Shown: one piece after another, positions 49,511 through 62,399 of the stretch | How the letters are laid out: each line of letters opens with the position of its first letter | Numbering within the stretch: the stretch's first letter is position 1 | Assembly (NCBI GenBank): GCA_950295325.1 | Contig: OX485806.1 | Span: 35,526,001-35,590,000 of the forward strand | DNA length: 64,000 nucleotides | Reading direction: 5' to 3' | Source: Polytrichum commune | Taxonomy: Eukaryota; Streptophyta; Polytrichopsida; Polytrichales; Polytrichaceae | Position numbers and translations under genes: made by a program | Notes under the pieces: model-generated | Seen by the model: only the letters and a program-made list of their open reading frames with translations | Database searches by the model: none | What the model was told of the DNA's origin: nothing

Positions 49511-51084
49511 AGTGTACGCGTTCGCTCATCTTAATAAAGGAAATGTGCACCTAGGTGTACTTTAGTGGTAAGCAAAAGAAAGTACATGACATTATTCAAT
49601 TGCTATCAACCGTTTCATTCTAATTATATTAGTACATTGTTTCATTTATGTTTTCAACTTAGATTTGCAAGTGTAGTGTTATGTTGAAAGAAATGAATAA
49701 AGTATGATTTCAAATAGAATCTCGGTTATTCCCAGTCCCTCGCAACACACACAGTCAACTGAATATTGTTATGTACGCATGGGCTTTCTTCATCTATTTA
49801 TCTTAATTAGGCACCTATATTTGAGGGGTTTGCTGTTGGGTTAGATCTGAGAACGTCATCCGGCAATATATGTGTTTAAAAGGGATTGGACTATGGGTTT
49901 GAAATTCAAATCATCAATACACATGTGCTCTCAATAATCATAGTTAAACTAAGGGAAATTTGACTGTAGCTAATGTTTCATTATAGGCTTGTTGATGCAA
50001 CACAAGTTTTGAGACCAAAAATTTGACCGGTACAAGTTACAGAACATGGGAAAACCAACCACCCAACAACCACATGCCTTAGGGCGAGGTTTGTAGTTAA
50101 GAATGGACACCATAACATAATATGTTGCTACAATGTTGGTTGGACTAACATGTAGCAACATAGCTTCAGATTAACATGTCTAGCTTTTACTTCATATTTA
50201 CTTTTGGAAGTATATATACAGTAAGTCCTGCCATTATTGACCCCTTTTTTTTGGTTTTGGTTTCTCTAGGTCCATTACATGTCACATTAGCATGTGGAGA
50301 TTTAATTTATGTATTAATACCAATAAAATAAACTGTCACGTAGAGTAGCTGATCAGGTAGTAAACGTCAAATGAATGAGTATAGATAAGTAAGTAGGTCC
50401 TTGTGGGTTTTAGGGTAGAAGCGTCTAAATTTGTGAAGCACCCAATCCCCACCATTAATTTTCTCCTTCCTTTCAAAGCGGGCAGTTGCATCATTCATAC
50501 ATCCTTCCAAGTGATTATTAACCAAATTATTCTAAGTAAAGTATTTCATAGAAATGGCATCTGGTTTTGTGGAGGGAAGGAAGTGAACGACCAGTAAGTT
50601 ACTATCCCCCTTGGACTCACTCTTGGGAGGATTTGGGCGAACCAACCCATACCTTGTTCCTTGTTGAATGTTTAAACCCTTGCCTCCAAACAACTAGCCA
50701 TGTCCTTTACCTAGAGAGCTCTTGCAAGTATAATAGATATTTTAAAATAAAATAAAATCATTTTCGTTGATTTCCCACATCCAAAAAATGGAGTAGAAAG
50801 TAGGGTTTAGAAATTTCAATTATATAGTTAGACTTTTTGAGCATCTCCAAAATGTGCAGTTGCTAGCTTATTTTTCATTAAAATTTCACTTGTTGATATG
50901 AACTCTGGATATTAGACAACCATTGAGCATGGACCGCATATAACTTACCCTACTGTATGTGCACACCTATGTGAGGTAGATGGATGATTTTCTCTCTGCA
51001 CTCACTTCTTGTAGGACATGAAACACACAATTAGTGTAAGAAGATTAGCATATCGAAATTGTGCCTCTAATAGGCACTACTTGC
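49511..51084. other. No gene recognised
   Basis: AT-rich DNA with short open frames that lack motifs, and no repeated structure that I could detect by eye. Confidence 0.45.
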
Positions 51085-51303
51085 CTCATAATTTGCAAAG
51101 CTCATGTGAGTATCTTATTTGTTATCAAAGCAAAGATTTTAATGCTCATTAAGTAGGTCATATAGATCCTCCAATCATGTTCACTACTGAGTCTAGAATG
51201 ATTAACATATTTAAAATATGTTATCCAATATTTTTAAACACATGTCTTTTTGTTGCCACTTCTTAGATCCACACCCAACCACATGCACTCAAATATAGAT
51301 GTC
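51085..51303 (+). repeat. Dispersed repeat family D, copy 2
   Basis: It matches copy 1 over its length in order: AATTTGCAAAGCTCATGTGA corresponds to the AATTTTTGGAGTTCATAT block, followed by TATCTTATT.GTTATCAAAG, GAATGATTAACATAT and CACTCAAATATAGATGTC. No open frame is shared between copies. Confidence 0.7.
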
Positions 51304-52029
51304 ATGATTAATGGTGTGTTAACATAGGCATACATTAATTATTCCAATTAGTGAGGGAGGGCTAATAGTGAGTGTTGGAAATTAGTGAAAGTGATATTAA
51401 GTTTCTTTACACTATGAAATCACTTCACCAAAAGATCTAGGCACTCTTCACTGAAAATACTATTCATAGCAATCCTATTCATTAAAAGTACTAGTATTAT
51501 TCACCGACAAGCATGTGTTTGCATATATATATATATCACCCTACAAGCATGTTGCACCTTAGAGCATGCACTAATTTTCTTGAATTGTACGGTGAATGAG
51601 TATGTATTCATGAACTTAGTTGAACTTGGTAATTATTTCAACCCTCACTAATTTTGAGTCTTGGTATAATGATGCGTGGTTTGGGAGTTTGTACCAGATG
51701 CACATTGGGATAATCAATGTAGATTCAATTTTTGTTTTTTATTACATTTTAAAAAAAAAATGGTATCTAGCAATAATTATAAATAATTACTCCATTAATA
51801 CCATACTACAATTGTGAGGTAACAAGTGCTTACATAGACCACCCAAGAGTAAGGGATTTGGGTTTTATATGGTTACTTTTTCATGTTCTCCAACGTCTAC
51901 CAATTAGATTTACACAACAAAACTCATGTTACATTAGCAAATCTATGATGAAACACATGCAAAAACTGGATTCAAATCTGGACCTCTCCTGCTTTAGTTA
52001 TGATTATTGAAGGTGCATGTTTGTTGATT

Positions 52030-52180
52030 TCTTAACTGGATACATACGTCTTCCAATTGTGTTCACTATTGAATGTAGAGTAGTCAATAATATTTGAAGA
52101 CCTAATCCAATCTCTTTTAGACATATGTCTTTATGATGTTTGCTCTTTGATCCTCACCTAACACATACCAATCAAATCTA
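52030..52180 (+). repeat. Dispersed repeat family D, copy 3
   Basis: It contains TTGTGTTCACTATTGAATGT, then AATCCAATCTCTTTTAGACA, then TGTCTTTATGATGTTTGCTC. These correspond in order to blocks in copies 1 and 2. More diverged and shorter. Confidence 0.6.
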
Positions 52181-55100
52181 GGGGTTCAATTAAGAAAAGT
52201 AAGCGCCTAACACCCGCATAGCTTAGCAGATACCATCCTCTTACAACCGTTGAGAAACCAAAACAAATTTCAATAATGAGAGCCCCTCATGCTCTATTGT
52301 AAAGTGCCACTTAGACCCATCCTTCACACCTTTTGATGCCAAATTGGAGAATATTAACAAATGTAACGACCCTTGAAGTTTGGATGCAAAGACGTAATAA
52401 TTGTGACCTCAAGAAGGTTTTGAGGATGAATCATGTAGAAAGCAATAGATTCCAACCAGCTTAAAAAGCATATCCTTAAGGAATACCACTATTATGTATG
52501 TCAACTTGGCAGCGTGTCCATTCCAACCACTTTTTGAGTTTTCCAAAAGTGGTCACAATGTTGGATGGTTTGGATGGGTTTTCCAATTCAATTCATGTGC
52601 CCTTGCTGCCCAACCCTTAACTTACTTAGTTGCCCATGATGGTTTAAAAAATGATTCCCAAGAAGCATGAATTTAATGCATAACTACACCCAAAGGGCAA
52701 GGCATCTTGCCATGACAAGAGCCAAACTCCACAACAAGGTTGATTTATTTATGGAGGAATATCCTAAATTGGCAACCTTATCCCACGGCTAAGATATTCC
52801 CTAAATACTAACTTAATGATAGGGAGCACCACACCATTCACGACAAATGAAAGCAACTCATTCAACAAGTACCAGTCCAAGCACCCCTTGGGAGTTGGTT
52901 GGATTTTGGGAGTCAAATGAAATTCATGTTATTCCCTCTTTGGATGAAATTTTATGGGCCCTTTCTTTTCTCTTCACTCACATTAGAGTGCTTTCATGTA
53001 CCACCATGTACTCATATCATTGATATGGAAAGTCCCAATAACCATTTTTAAAAAATTGTTTGTTGAAGTGACCGCAACAACTAGTATCATATTAAGTGTA
53101 TCAACTATCAAATGCACAATCCTAGCATTGAGAGTCATCCTATATACGTATGATCTACGTTTATAAATAATGTAGGGCTTCAAACAAGAAGAAGAAATAA
53201 CTGGATTTTGGAAGTGCGTTTTAGAAGTAGATTTAGAATGAACCATGAGTTTTGAGTGTTCTAGCTTTTGTACCAACTTAAGTGGTTGATTTTGTGTTGG
53301 TTTTGTTGCACAAGAACATGTAGCATCATTGTGATGGTCAATGTGGTTGACTCATGCACTTGTGTATGCATTAGTATAACGCATCAAGGTGATGCTCATG
53401 TTTTGTGACTACAGCCTCTAAACTTGGTTGTATTTGTAAATGTAATATATACGTTGCATTCTAAAGTGAAAACAATGTTTATAAACATCATTTCCCCCGC
53501 AAAAGACATGTTGGGAATGTGTGCATGGTTTTTTATGTTGCAATGCATGTGATTGCATACATGGCAATTTTGAAATATAACTTGATGCACATGGTAGTAG
53601 GATTTCAAAAGTTTTTAAAATGATAGCAGCCTTGCTTGCTTCCAAAATTTGATATGAGTTTGCACAATTTAAATGCAACAAGAATTGTATTTCTAATGAT
53701 TGTAAGGTATCATGAAATCCACACTTTAGCCATTTGTAAATATTGGTAGGGTCCCAAAAAAGCCAGTCTTTTAAAATCACATAATTTAGGGTGCTATAAA
53801 TTCCCCCAGACAAACATAACCACACGTCCACCCTTCAATCAATCATCTCATTATCGCACATGACCCCTTTAATAACAATGGAGTTAGTTAGTCCCCACTA
53901 GAACGTAGATTGGAATAGTAGGCAATTCCCCCCGCCCCCCGGCGGCATGCGTGCTCATGTGCAAGGAAATGATAATTATTGAGGGCCTTTTTTTCTAGAC
54001 ATAATTTTTGGAATTGTTCGTGTACTTTCCCTTATTCTAGCTATCTATGTAGGGATTGATTTTGTTGATAATACTACACACAATATCATATTTAGAGTAG
54101 TTTTTTGTTTGTTTTATATTCACCATGTATTATACTCATTTAATTTCTAGAAGATTCTTAAAAGACAACAACATAACATGCATGGATATTGTGATGCTAA
54201 CATTTTCTTTAATTACAAACACGTACACAATAGAAACTATATTCAGAAGGACTATGAACAATCAACAAACAACACTACAATAGATCACAATCATGTCACC
54301 AACCTCATGCAAACAATCCATAATTTAAGGAAAACACACGACAACATACCATTGCACGCCCCTTGGAATGCGAATAATGTTAGGAGAATGAGTGTCGCAA
54401 CTTTAGTCCACTATGTTGTCATAATGGTGCCAACATCTATCTACCCATAGAATTTATGAGTGGTTGTACTTGAATTTTAGATTTCCCCCTACCTTTGAGA
54501 ACCAATCCAAAAGATGCAAGAACAAAGTGTTAAAAAAGCTTGACTTGCCTAAACCCTTTAAAAAAAAATCTTGCACACCCAAAGCACACCCAAGCACACT
54601 ACGTTGTCCTTCTAGAATCACTTACCACATGGTGTGATCATTCTTCACCACCCACATGATGAAATACATATTCTCAAGGTATCCCATGTTGCACTTAAAA
54701 TTTGAAACAATTGTGTCTTTGAATCATTTACGTACAAAACTGAGAAATGTGTAGGAGGTGTCAAAAAGGAGGTGTGGTTAGCGGTAGAGATCAAGAATTT
54801 ATTTGATATGTCCTAAATAAAAACTTCGTCAAATGCAATGAGGGCGATTATATGGCTTCAATACGATTGTTGGTTTAAACATGTAGGATGGATTTGTGTG
54901 ATTTAAATTGAAAGATAAAACCAAACATACACAATGTTTGTCCCATATCTAGTTTACCCCTTATTTATGATTGTGGTACATAGTGTTGATTTAAGCATGG
55001 TGTTGGTTTTGGGTTTATGTACCTTATGATAATTGCAAATGCCAGTCCTTGGTAACTTATAAACTCTAGAGGAATTCACCAAATAGAGTGGTGTTCTCCC

Positions 55101-55964
55101 CGCTCTCATGTGTACCTTTGAGTACCCCTAAAACGTACCCAATGTTCTTGGAGGAGAGTCTTGGCATCCTTGGCACAAATAGTCCTCGTCCTTCAAGTGG
55201 ATTTTTTGGGACAAATTGAAAGATGTGTGTAACGTAAACACTCTCGAAAGTCTTGGCTTTTGACTATGTCGGCCTTCCCCTAACACACTCAAAGCCTACA
55301 TCCAAAAAAATTATCTATCAAGGCAAAATCCATTATGCTCATGCAATACTCATTGTTATGGGTCTTACAAACAAATTATAGGATCAATGGGATTTAAAAG
55401 TAGAATATAGGGACAAGAGAGTATTTATGCCATTAACAATCTTTAACCCCTAAACAATCGACCCTTTCAATAGAAAATTGCTTGAAAATAAAACATATTG
55501 ACTACTCCATGTAATGGTCAATCCGTGATAGAGATGTGGAATTCAACTGTGTGGATGTTTCAAAGGCTATGTTCATTATGCTCTTTCATAACATGAGGAG
55601 TCTAAGTGTCCACAATTTGGAGATTATAATATTTACATCCCAACAAAGGTTTCTTAGATTAAAAGTGGTCGAAAGTGGTTCCACAATCATTTAGGGTTAA
55701 AGAGCATATAAATGCTCACATGCAATATTTCTTCACATCCGCAGTTGGGAGTCGTTATGAGACACTTGACCTTATTGTGGGCATTGTGTAGGTACTTCCA
55801 ACTCCCCTACAAATTGACCATGGGACGGGTCGTAATGTTTTTCCATCAAATAGTGATTGCAAACCACGAGGATTGTCATTTGAAATTTTATGATCGAAAA
55901 TATTGAGATCAAATGAACATTCTCTTTTTTGTTAAGTAGTTGCAAGTTTTCATAAAAATCTAAA
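52181..55964. other. No gene recognised
   Basis: AT-rich DNA. Open frames at 53418-53831 (minus) and 54178-54450 (plus) show no motif or splice context that would make them genes. A mixed C-rich run occurs at about 53929-53941. Confidence 0.45.
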
Positions 55965-56095
55965 TGATTGAACCTAGAATGGTGTTTATATTATGAGCAC
56001 ATACTCCAATCTCATCATAACACATGTGATAATGATGTTGTTCTTGATTTAGAAGCGTTGCCGAATTCCTAGCACTCAAGCATAGGTGTCCTCCA
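55965..56095 (+). repeat. Dispersed repeat family D, copy 4
   Basis: It carries GAACCTAGAATGGTGTTTAT, then GAGCACATACTCCAATCTCA, then ACTCAAGCATAGGTGTCC, in the same order as the other copies. A weaker match may exist at 41938-42060. Confidence 0.55.
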
Positions 56096-56394
56096 CTTAG
56101 GAAGATTGAGCACATGAGGCCCACATGCCTTGCAAGTGAAGATTGGTGTAGGTCATTGCTTTGGGATAGCAATTGAAGACTTTCATGCTTGAAATCGACC
56201 CTTTTGATCTGCTGTCCCCCTCCACAATACACTCGACATACGAACCACACCCACGGCACGCGTGCGTGAGAGGGAGGGAGCTAGGGAGGGACTAATTTAC
56301 TCCTCCCCCTCCCCCGCCCCCCTAATCAGTGAGCCTGGTTAATTAGGTGGTACTAATGAATGTTAAATGGAAGTTTACAGGCCAATAACCTAGC

Positions 56395-56665
56395 TAGCTA
56401 GATAGGTAGGTAGGTAGATGGATAGATAGGCCGCGTGTGCATGTGCATGTGCATGTGCAGTATGTATGCATCTCGGGATTGAGAAGTCAAAGGGGAGGAC
56501 GCAAATGTGAGTTAATACGGCGGCAACTCAACTCAACTCAACTCAACTCCACTTAATTTACTCCACTTAATTTAGGGCCAGGCCAGGGAGGGCGGGGGTG
56601 GCAAAAAAATTGAGAGAGTGAGAGAGCACGAATGAAGGTTGGCTGGCTGGCTGGCTGCTTCTTGA
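56395..56665. repeat. Second microsatellite cluster
   Basis: Adjacent arrays: TAGG/TAGA (56400-56428), GTGCAT (56436-56458), AACTC repeated five to six times (56526-56549), GAGA-type runs (about 56611-56625) and GGCT (56640-56656). No gene is present. Confidence 0.85.
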
Positions 56666-57318
56666 ATCCCAGCCCTCAGGTCTGGGAAGTGAGATCTTAT
56701 TCTTGTCTAGTTTGTAGATACTCTACACTTTCATTTGCCTCAGCTTCAAGTAAGTTTGTCTCATTAAAAACTTATTAAGCTCTCAAGTCCCCAATGCTAA
56801 ATACATAAGTAAGTAAGTCCGTAAGTAGGCCCAACACCCACACACACAAACTCTTGCTTTACTCCCTATACATGTAGTAACATCTTTCTGACAATTGCCC
56901 TTGCTTAGTACCTTATATGTACCTATCAAAAGTTTACTTCCTCAAGTGAGCAAGCCCTGAGGTGAATGATATCAGACAGTGTCTGTGGAGATTTCTGCCC
57001 ACAATCACTCCAAATCCTAATGTTTCCAAGATCAACAACCGGTTACAGGTTGACCTCTTTCGGGTTTTCCTTATCAAATGGGGGAATATTCTATAAGTTT
57101 CTGTAAACCAATTGGTGATTTTCCTCAGGTCGTCAACTTCAACTCAACTGGTTATTGTGCAAACTCAACTGCTTCCGCTTGTAACTAGTGGGCAGTTCTC
57201 CCCATTCATTGATATTGGATACATCTAGCATTTCAACATACATAGAGGTTTGTTAACAAGCAGCATGGCGGTGGTAGCGTCATCGCTGAACCGTTGTCCA
57301 CTTTTTTCAAAAGGGTTT

Positions 57319-57334
57319 GGGGGGGGGGGGGGGG
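57319..57334. repeat. G16 homopolymer
   Basis: An unbroken G run on the plus strand. It creates a spurious poly-proline frame on the minus strand. Confidence 0.95.
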
Positions 57335-58627
57335 TGTTCAGAGTGATGTGACCATGGTTAAATGCACCGGGGATTACCGGGGGTTTTCGACTTATGTTGT
57401 GGTAGATAGCAACACTTGCCAAACATGGAGGGGCATGTGACACGTGGAAGTTGGGTAAGACCCACCAACATGTTATTCAATTTGGAGAATTGAACTTGAC
57501 CTCCAACTACCAAGCAAGGCATTTTGATGTCCTACTAGGTAGCATTGATTGCCACATTTGCTAAGGTAGAAAACTACTTCGACTTTCCAATCCATCTAAA
57601 AATTCAATAAAAATTTAGAAAGTTTACGAGGTTTTCATCATTGAGTTTTTCCAAAGCCAACACCTTTCATGACTTCTTTGAGTGCCCATCTTTACATTTT
57701 GATCTTGCAAATTTTTAGTTTTCACCCAGATTCATTGTGAATAGTATGGCAATATCTTGAAATTTCATTGGAGTTTTAATATTTTCCCTCAACACTTTCA
57801 ACTTTACATTATGGGGCAAATGAAAATCCATTGTGCATTTGGGGAAATTTTGTGATGACAACTTAGACATGTGGACATTGACGCAATGGTCTTTCCAAAA
57901 ATTCCAAAAAGGTCAACCAGTGACAACATGTTGAACAAATGGTGCATGGAACAAGGACAATAATTCATAGGCACATATCCAACAGGCCACAATGACACAT
58001 GCTCAAGTGATACATATTAATAAACACATTGGCAAATCTTGTTAGGGAACATGAAATTTGATCTTGCCAATTTTCAATTTTAAGATCAATATTCTCTGAA
58101 TTCATATTGCAAAAGTCATAGGTTAATGCCTCACACAAATGATCATGTGGGCACCCAACAAACTATGAAACTAATCAAAGAAACCAGGTATGAGCCCAAA
58201 ATGGTTGCTCATATTTGTTTTATGTTTAGAATTTACTTAGAATTGCATTTGGAGTGTTATTGAAACAATCAAAAGCATAAAAAGAGTTAGGCTTGGTGTG
58301 GTTTATGTTTTAGGCCTCAAGCCTATTTTGTGTGGTTAATTAGAAGCTTAGAGGCATTGGGGAGTGCTTTGGTTAAGTGAGTGGTGTTTGAGAGGCAAGG
58401 GGAAGAGCCTTGGGGTTTAAATGTTTGATTTAGAACATGTTCTTGTTGGTTTAGGGGTGGAGGGTTTAGTGGATAGGCTTGATCTAATTTTAGTTGGGTA
58501 AGGTTAGGGGGTGTGTGGCTTTGGGTGCACCTTCCCTCTCCCTCTCTTCCTCTTTTTTCTCTCCTCTCTCCCTCTTCTTCTCTCCTCTCTCTCTTGGCTC
58601 TCTCTCTCTCGGTTGTACTAGGAAGGA
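57335..58627. other. No gene recognised
   Basis: AT-rich DNA ending in a CT-rich microsatellite tract (about 58531-58612), directly before the 48-bp tandem repeat. The minus-strand frame through the CT tract is low-complexity. Confidence 0.45.
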
Positions 58628-58801
58628 GGGAGGACTGAACTTCAAGGCCGGAGGGCAGCTGAATTTCCAGCATTAGGGAGGACTAAGGTTTCAGGGCCGA
58701 GGCAGCTGATTTTCCAGCATTGGGAGGACTAAGGTTTCAGGCCGGAAGGCAGCTGATATTTCCAGAATTAGTGAGGACTAAGGTTTCAGGCCGGAGGCAA
58801 C
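58628..58801 (+). repeat. Tandem repeat, period about 48 bp, about 3.6 copies
   Basis: Copies start at 58628, 58676, 58722 and 58771 (spacing 48, 46 and 49). Each begins with a GGGAGGACT-like block, then AAGGTTTCAGGCCGGAGG, then CAGCTGAT and TTTCCAGCATT. Spacing varies by non-multiples of three, so the array does not encode a repeated peptide. Confidence 0.9.
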
Positions 58802-61565
58802 TTCATTACACACTCCTTGCCACGGTTGAAGTAAGGGGGAATAGTAATGGCATCCACCTTGCAAACACCATGTAGGCTATTTAGTTAGGAGTAGCACATG
58901 AGGTTAGCCTAATTAATTAGTTGATAAGTAAGTAGCAAGACCACACCATGCTAGGTGGTGGCATTGAGTATTCATTACATGTGTGGGTTTTACGATTTGT
59001 TGTATTATGGGGGTGATAGTGGAGAATAGCGTTTTTTCAACGCTTGTATCCTCACTATGGAATAAATTGGTGTGCATGAATTGATGGGAATTGAAATGGA
59101 GTTGGATGAAGATGTTAAGAGGGAGTTATGTGAACGTGAATGTGATCCCCATTCCCTCACCCGGACTAGGACGCTTAAGGGTGGGTGGTTTGGCCTCACA
59201 CCAGGTCTAGCAACCTCCGGAGCTTTAATCTTGTACACCTTGAGAAGAGTTTGCCAACAACCACAACCATGGTCAAGAAACGTCAACTAACAAGGTCGGT
59301 AAAGCTTCAAATCCACCCAACGCTTCTAACTGAAGAGAGGGAGAGAAGAAGAATGTCGGTGTTCTTGTATCGACGTGAATGTGAACTCATTCTTGGGTTG
59401 ATCATGGGTAGACATGATGCAACATGAGGTGTGTAGCCTTCGTTTCATGATTGAACACCCATTGGTTCCTCCTCCCAAGAGATGTGCATGGCAAAGCTTC
59501 GAACGATAATCCAAATTACCTCAAGCTCGTTCCTGAAAAGAACCATAAGTTTGTGATTGAAAAAGGCAATGCTCATTGGAGAAATGATACCAAGGCGCCA
59601 AATCATCCGACGCTGGCGTAAGTCATTTGATCACATTTGTGTCCTATCTCCGAGTGACCAACAAAGGTACGAGGCAATTGTAAAATACGTGAATTAAGGA
59701 TTCCATCACTTATAGCAAGCAAAAATTGCAATTGGTATCAATGAGAGGGGAGATGTGCCCACACCATTTGTTCACATCCGCATGGCACAAAGTAGAAAAA
59801 TCCAATGAAAGGCAACCTCCCTTTGGTATCTATGTTTGTGCCCACTTAGGTTCAAAACCCCAGGGCACGCATGAGGGAAATTTAAGAAGCATTACAGTTA
59901 ATTGTAAAGTACCTCAAAGAAATACCCCCCAATTTTTTATTTTTTAACACACGTGTATGCCACAAAATGTACTAAGTGCCACCCCGAGTCAAAAACATGA
60001 AGGGGATGAGAACTATCCAACATGGACACCCAAGTTTAGAAGAGTCACCAAGGAACTCTCAAGCTTCAGTCACTAGAATATATTCAAGGTCTTTATGACA
60101 AATGCCCTTGACATACAATTCATCTATGTCATGAGCAAGCACAAATAAATAATGTTTAGGAAAATTCATATCTTAGGTATATGGAAGTTGTGTCATGTTC
60201 TTAAACTGTGAAAGGTATGTGAAGATCTTTTCCTTTTGGGCTACTCGTTCAAGCATATGTGAGTGGCGCATGTGCGTGCATTTTAATAGCAATAATCCCC
60301 ACATACTTGGACCTAAGTTTTAATTGTAAGAACATTCTTTGAAAATTAAGTCATTTGTGTACATATTTTCCATGTAGAAAAAATCCAATAAATTTTAATT
60401 TATTAAAAAAAATGAATTCGTTTCACTAAAGTGTGAACTGCAAAGTTAAGTTGTTTAATCCAAACACATAATTTTAAATAAATAAATGCATGTGATGTTT
60501 CATCGGTTTCTCTACAATGCAAAGTCTAAATTGCTATAAAAAACTACCATATATATATTTAGTGCACTTTTACCATATTCTTGGGAGGGTCAAAAGTACG
60601 CACTCATGTGAGTCATGGCTTTCCATTGGCCCTATGGAAGAATTTCATTAATAACTCAAAAGGATATTGAAATAGACAATGGCATTGGACTTGATTTGTT
60701 GTTCCAAGGCCCAAAGGTTTCATGTTTGAGAATTTCAATGTTATGACTCCAAGATTTGGCTTGTCTTATTATTTTCTTTGGTGGAAATCATTACCAACCA
60801 ACTAAAGTCATTGCTATGGTAATCTCAAGGTTCATTTGCACCACACTGAACTTCTCAATGCCCAAGATATTTTGTGAGAGATGTTTACCTCTTAACCTCT
60901 CAAAGGGTCAAGCCTTTATGAGATAACACCAAGTATAATTAACTTGCTACAACATGAAGGTTGTAAAATTAAATAGTATACACTTTGTGACACAAAGTTT
61001 TTGATATCAATTTCAAGATTACATATGGGTACTTGGTGTATGTAAGCAGTTCCATGAACTCCATGTAAGTATTTTCTAGTTTGAAATTGAAAATATTCAC
61101 CATAAATGAAGATTACATTGGCTTGGGATGAAAATTGTCATGTGTGATCATTCCAACTACCATTAATTTGCATATCATCTATAGTTGATCATCATATATA
61201 TTTACTCTCATTTCTTGGCACATCATAAATCTACATTTTTTCATGCACAATTTGTAATATTCCATTGCATTCAACTAGTGAAAAGGGATTGCCACTTTGC
61301 ACATAAAATTTCAACACATTTAGCGGTTTCGTGCACTTGGCTATTTCTCTCTTTAGATTGAAAGCTAGAAAATATTCATTAAACTCTTTTAAATTGATCA
61401 TGCGTAGGTGTGAAGGAAGATATATCCCTCCAAGTCAATAATGCTACCAAAAACTTACATCACATCGTATACTCACGATGCATAATTTGAAAACAATGTA
61501 TGTATGAGAGACCCGAATTGGGTCCCAAATTAGTTGAAAGGGGTTAGATTGGGCAAGAGGGAAGT
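58802..61565. other. No gene recognised
   Basis: Short open frames around 59005-59950 have no motif I can name. One plus-strand stretch near 59520-59620 (LKLVPEKNHKFVIEKGNAHW) looks protein-like and could be a transposon remnant. The rest is AT-rich. Confidence 0.4.
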
Positions 61566-61761
61566 ATTGAACATGAGTGTACCTCTCATTCATCCAACAT
61601 AAATTGTACGCAATCATGAGGTTATTATCAACAGTCGATTTGACACTAAAATTAGTTTCAAAGACCCCAAATGAATCTAGTCTATGTCATTAGAGATGAA
61701 CAAGTCATGAACTTATAGGGGTTAATTGTTGGAGGGATGGTAGGTACATTCATATCCGACA
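61566..61761. repeat. MITE family F, copy 2
   Basis: It starts GAACATGAGTGTACCTCTCA and ends, in complement, TGTCGGATATGAATGTACCT. The interior shares AAATTAGTTTCAAAGA, GAGATGAAC and AACTTATAGGGGT with the copy at 25120, in the same order. Size is similar (about 196 bp). Confidence 0.82.
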
Positions 61762-62244
61762 ATCCCCTTCCAATCTTGGATTGAAAAGATGTTACCACCA
61801 ATGGCGTTCTAATATAGTCTTTTCAATCAATGCCATTGGGCTAGGTATAATGTAAATTCCACAGTTTTAAATACCAATAGGGTGTGAATATTTTATTTTT
61901 TAAAATTCAATATTGTTTAGGTTATATACCACGCATATACCTTCACATCTGGGCAAAATTATTCTAGTATCAACATGAGTTAAAATGGTATTGACACAAA
62001 AAACAAATCAGATGCACAAAAATTCTCTCACCTTGACATACCCATCAAATATCAATATTTGATTACTATAACAATTTTGATATCCACCGGTAGGTTCTTT
62101 GATACCATTCTTGATGTCAATTATTTTATTGATACCATGCATTCACGTATGTATATACCCAACCAACATTGATTCCAACCTTCAGTGATGAGTTTTAATA
62201 AGCCACAGGTCCATGGTCCTGACTGCTAAATGTGGAAAAGGGAG

Positions 62245-62308
62245 TCAGTCAATTTAAGTAAGTTATGTGTGAACGATGTTGGATGGATGAGAGGTACATT
62301 CAAATGAG

Positions 62309-62310
<2 letters not shown>
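62245..62310. repeat. Solitary end of MITE family F
   Basis: GTTGGATGGATGAGAGGTAC followed by ATTCAAATGAG matches the right end of the family F copies. I found no matching left end at the expected distance. It is followed directly by the TC array. Confidence 0.6.

Positions 62311-62346
<36 letters not shown>
62311..62346. repeat. TC18 microsatellite
   Basis: A pure dinucleotide array on the plus strand, directly against the solitary family F end. Confidence 0.97.
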
Positions 62347-62348
<2 letters not shown>

Positions 62349-62399
62349 AGTTACCAGTTATGATGTTGTCCGATGTATATGGCCTATAAGATCCTCTTT

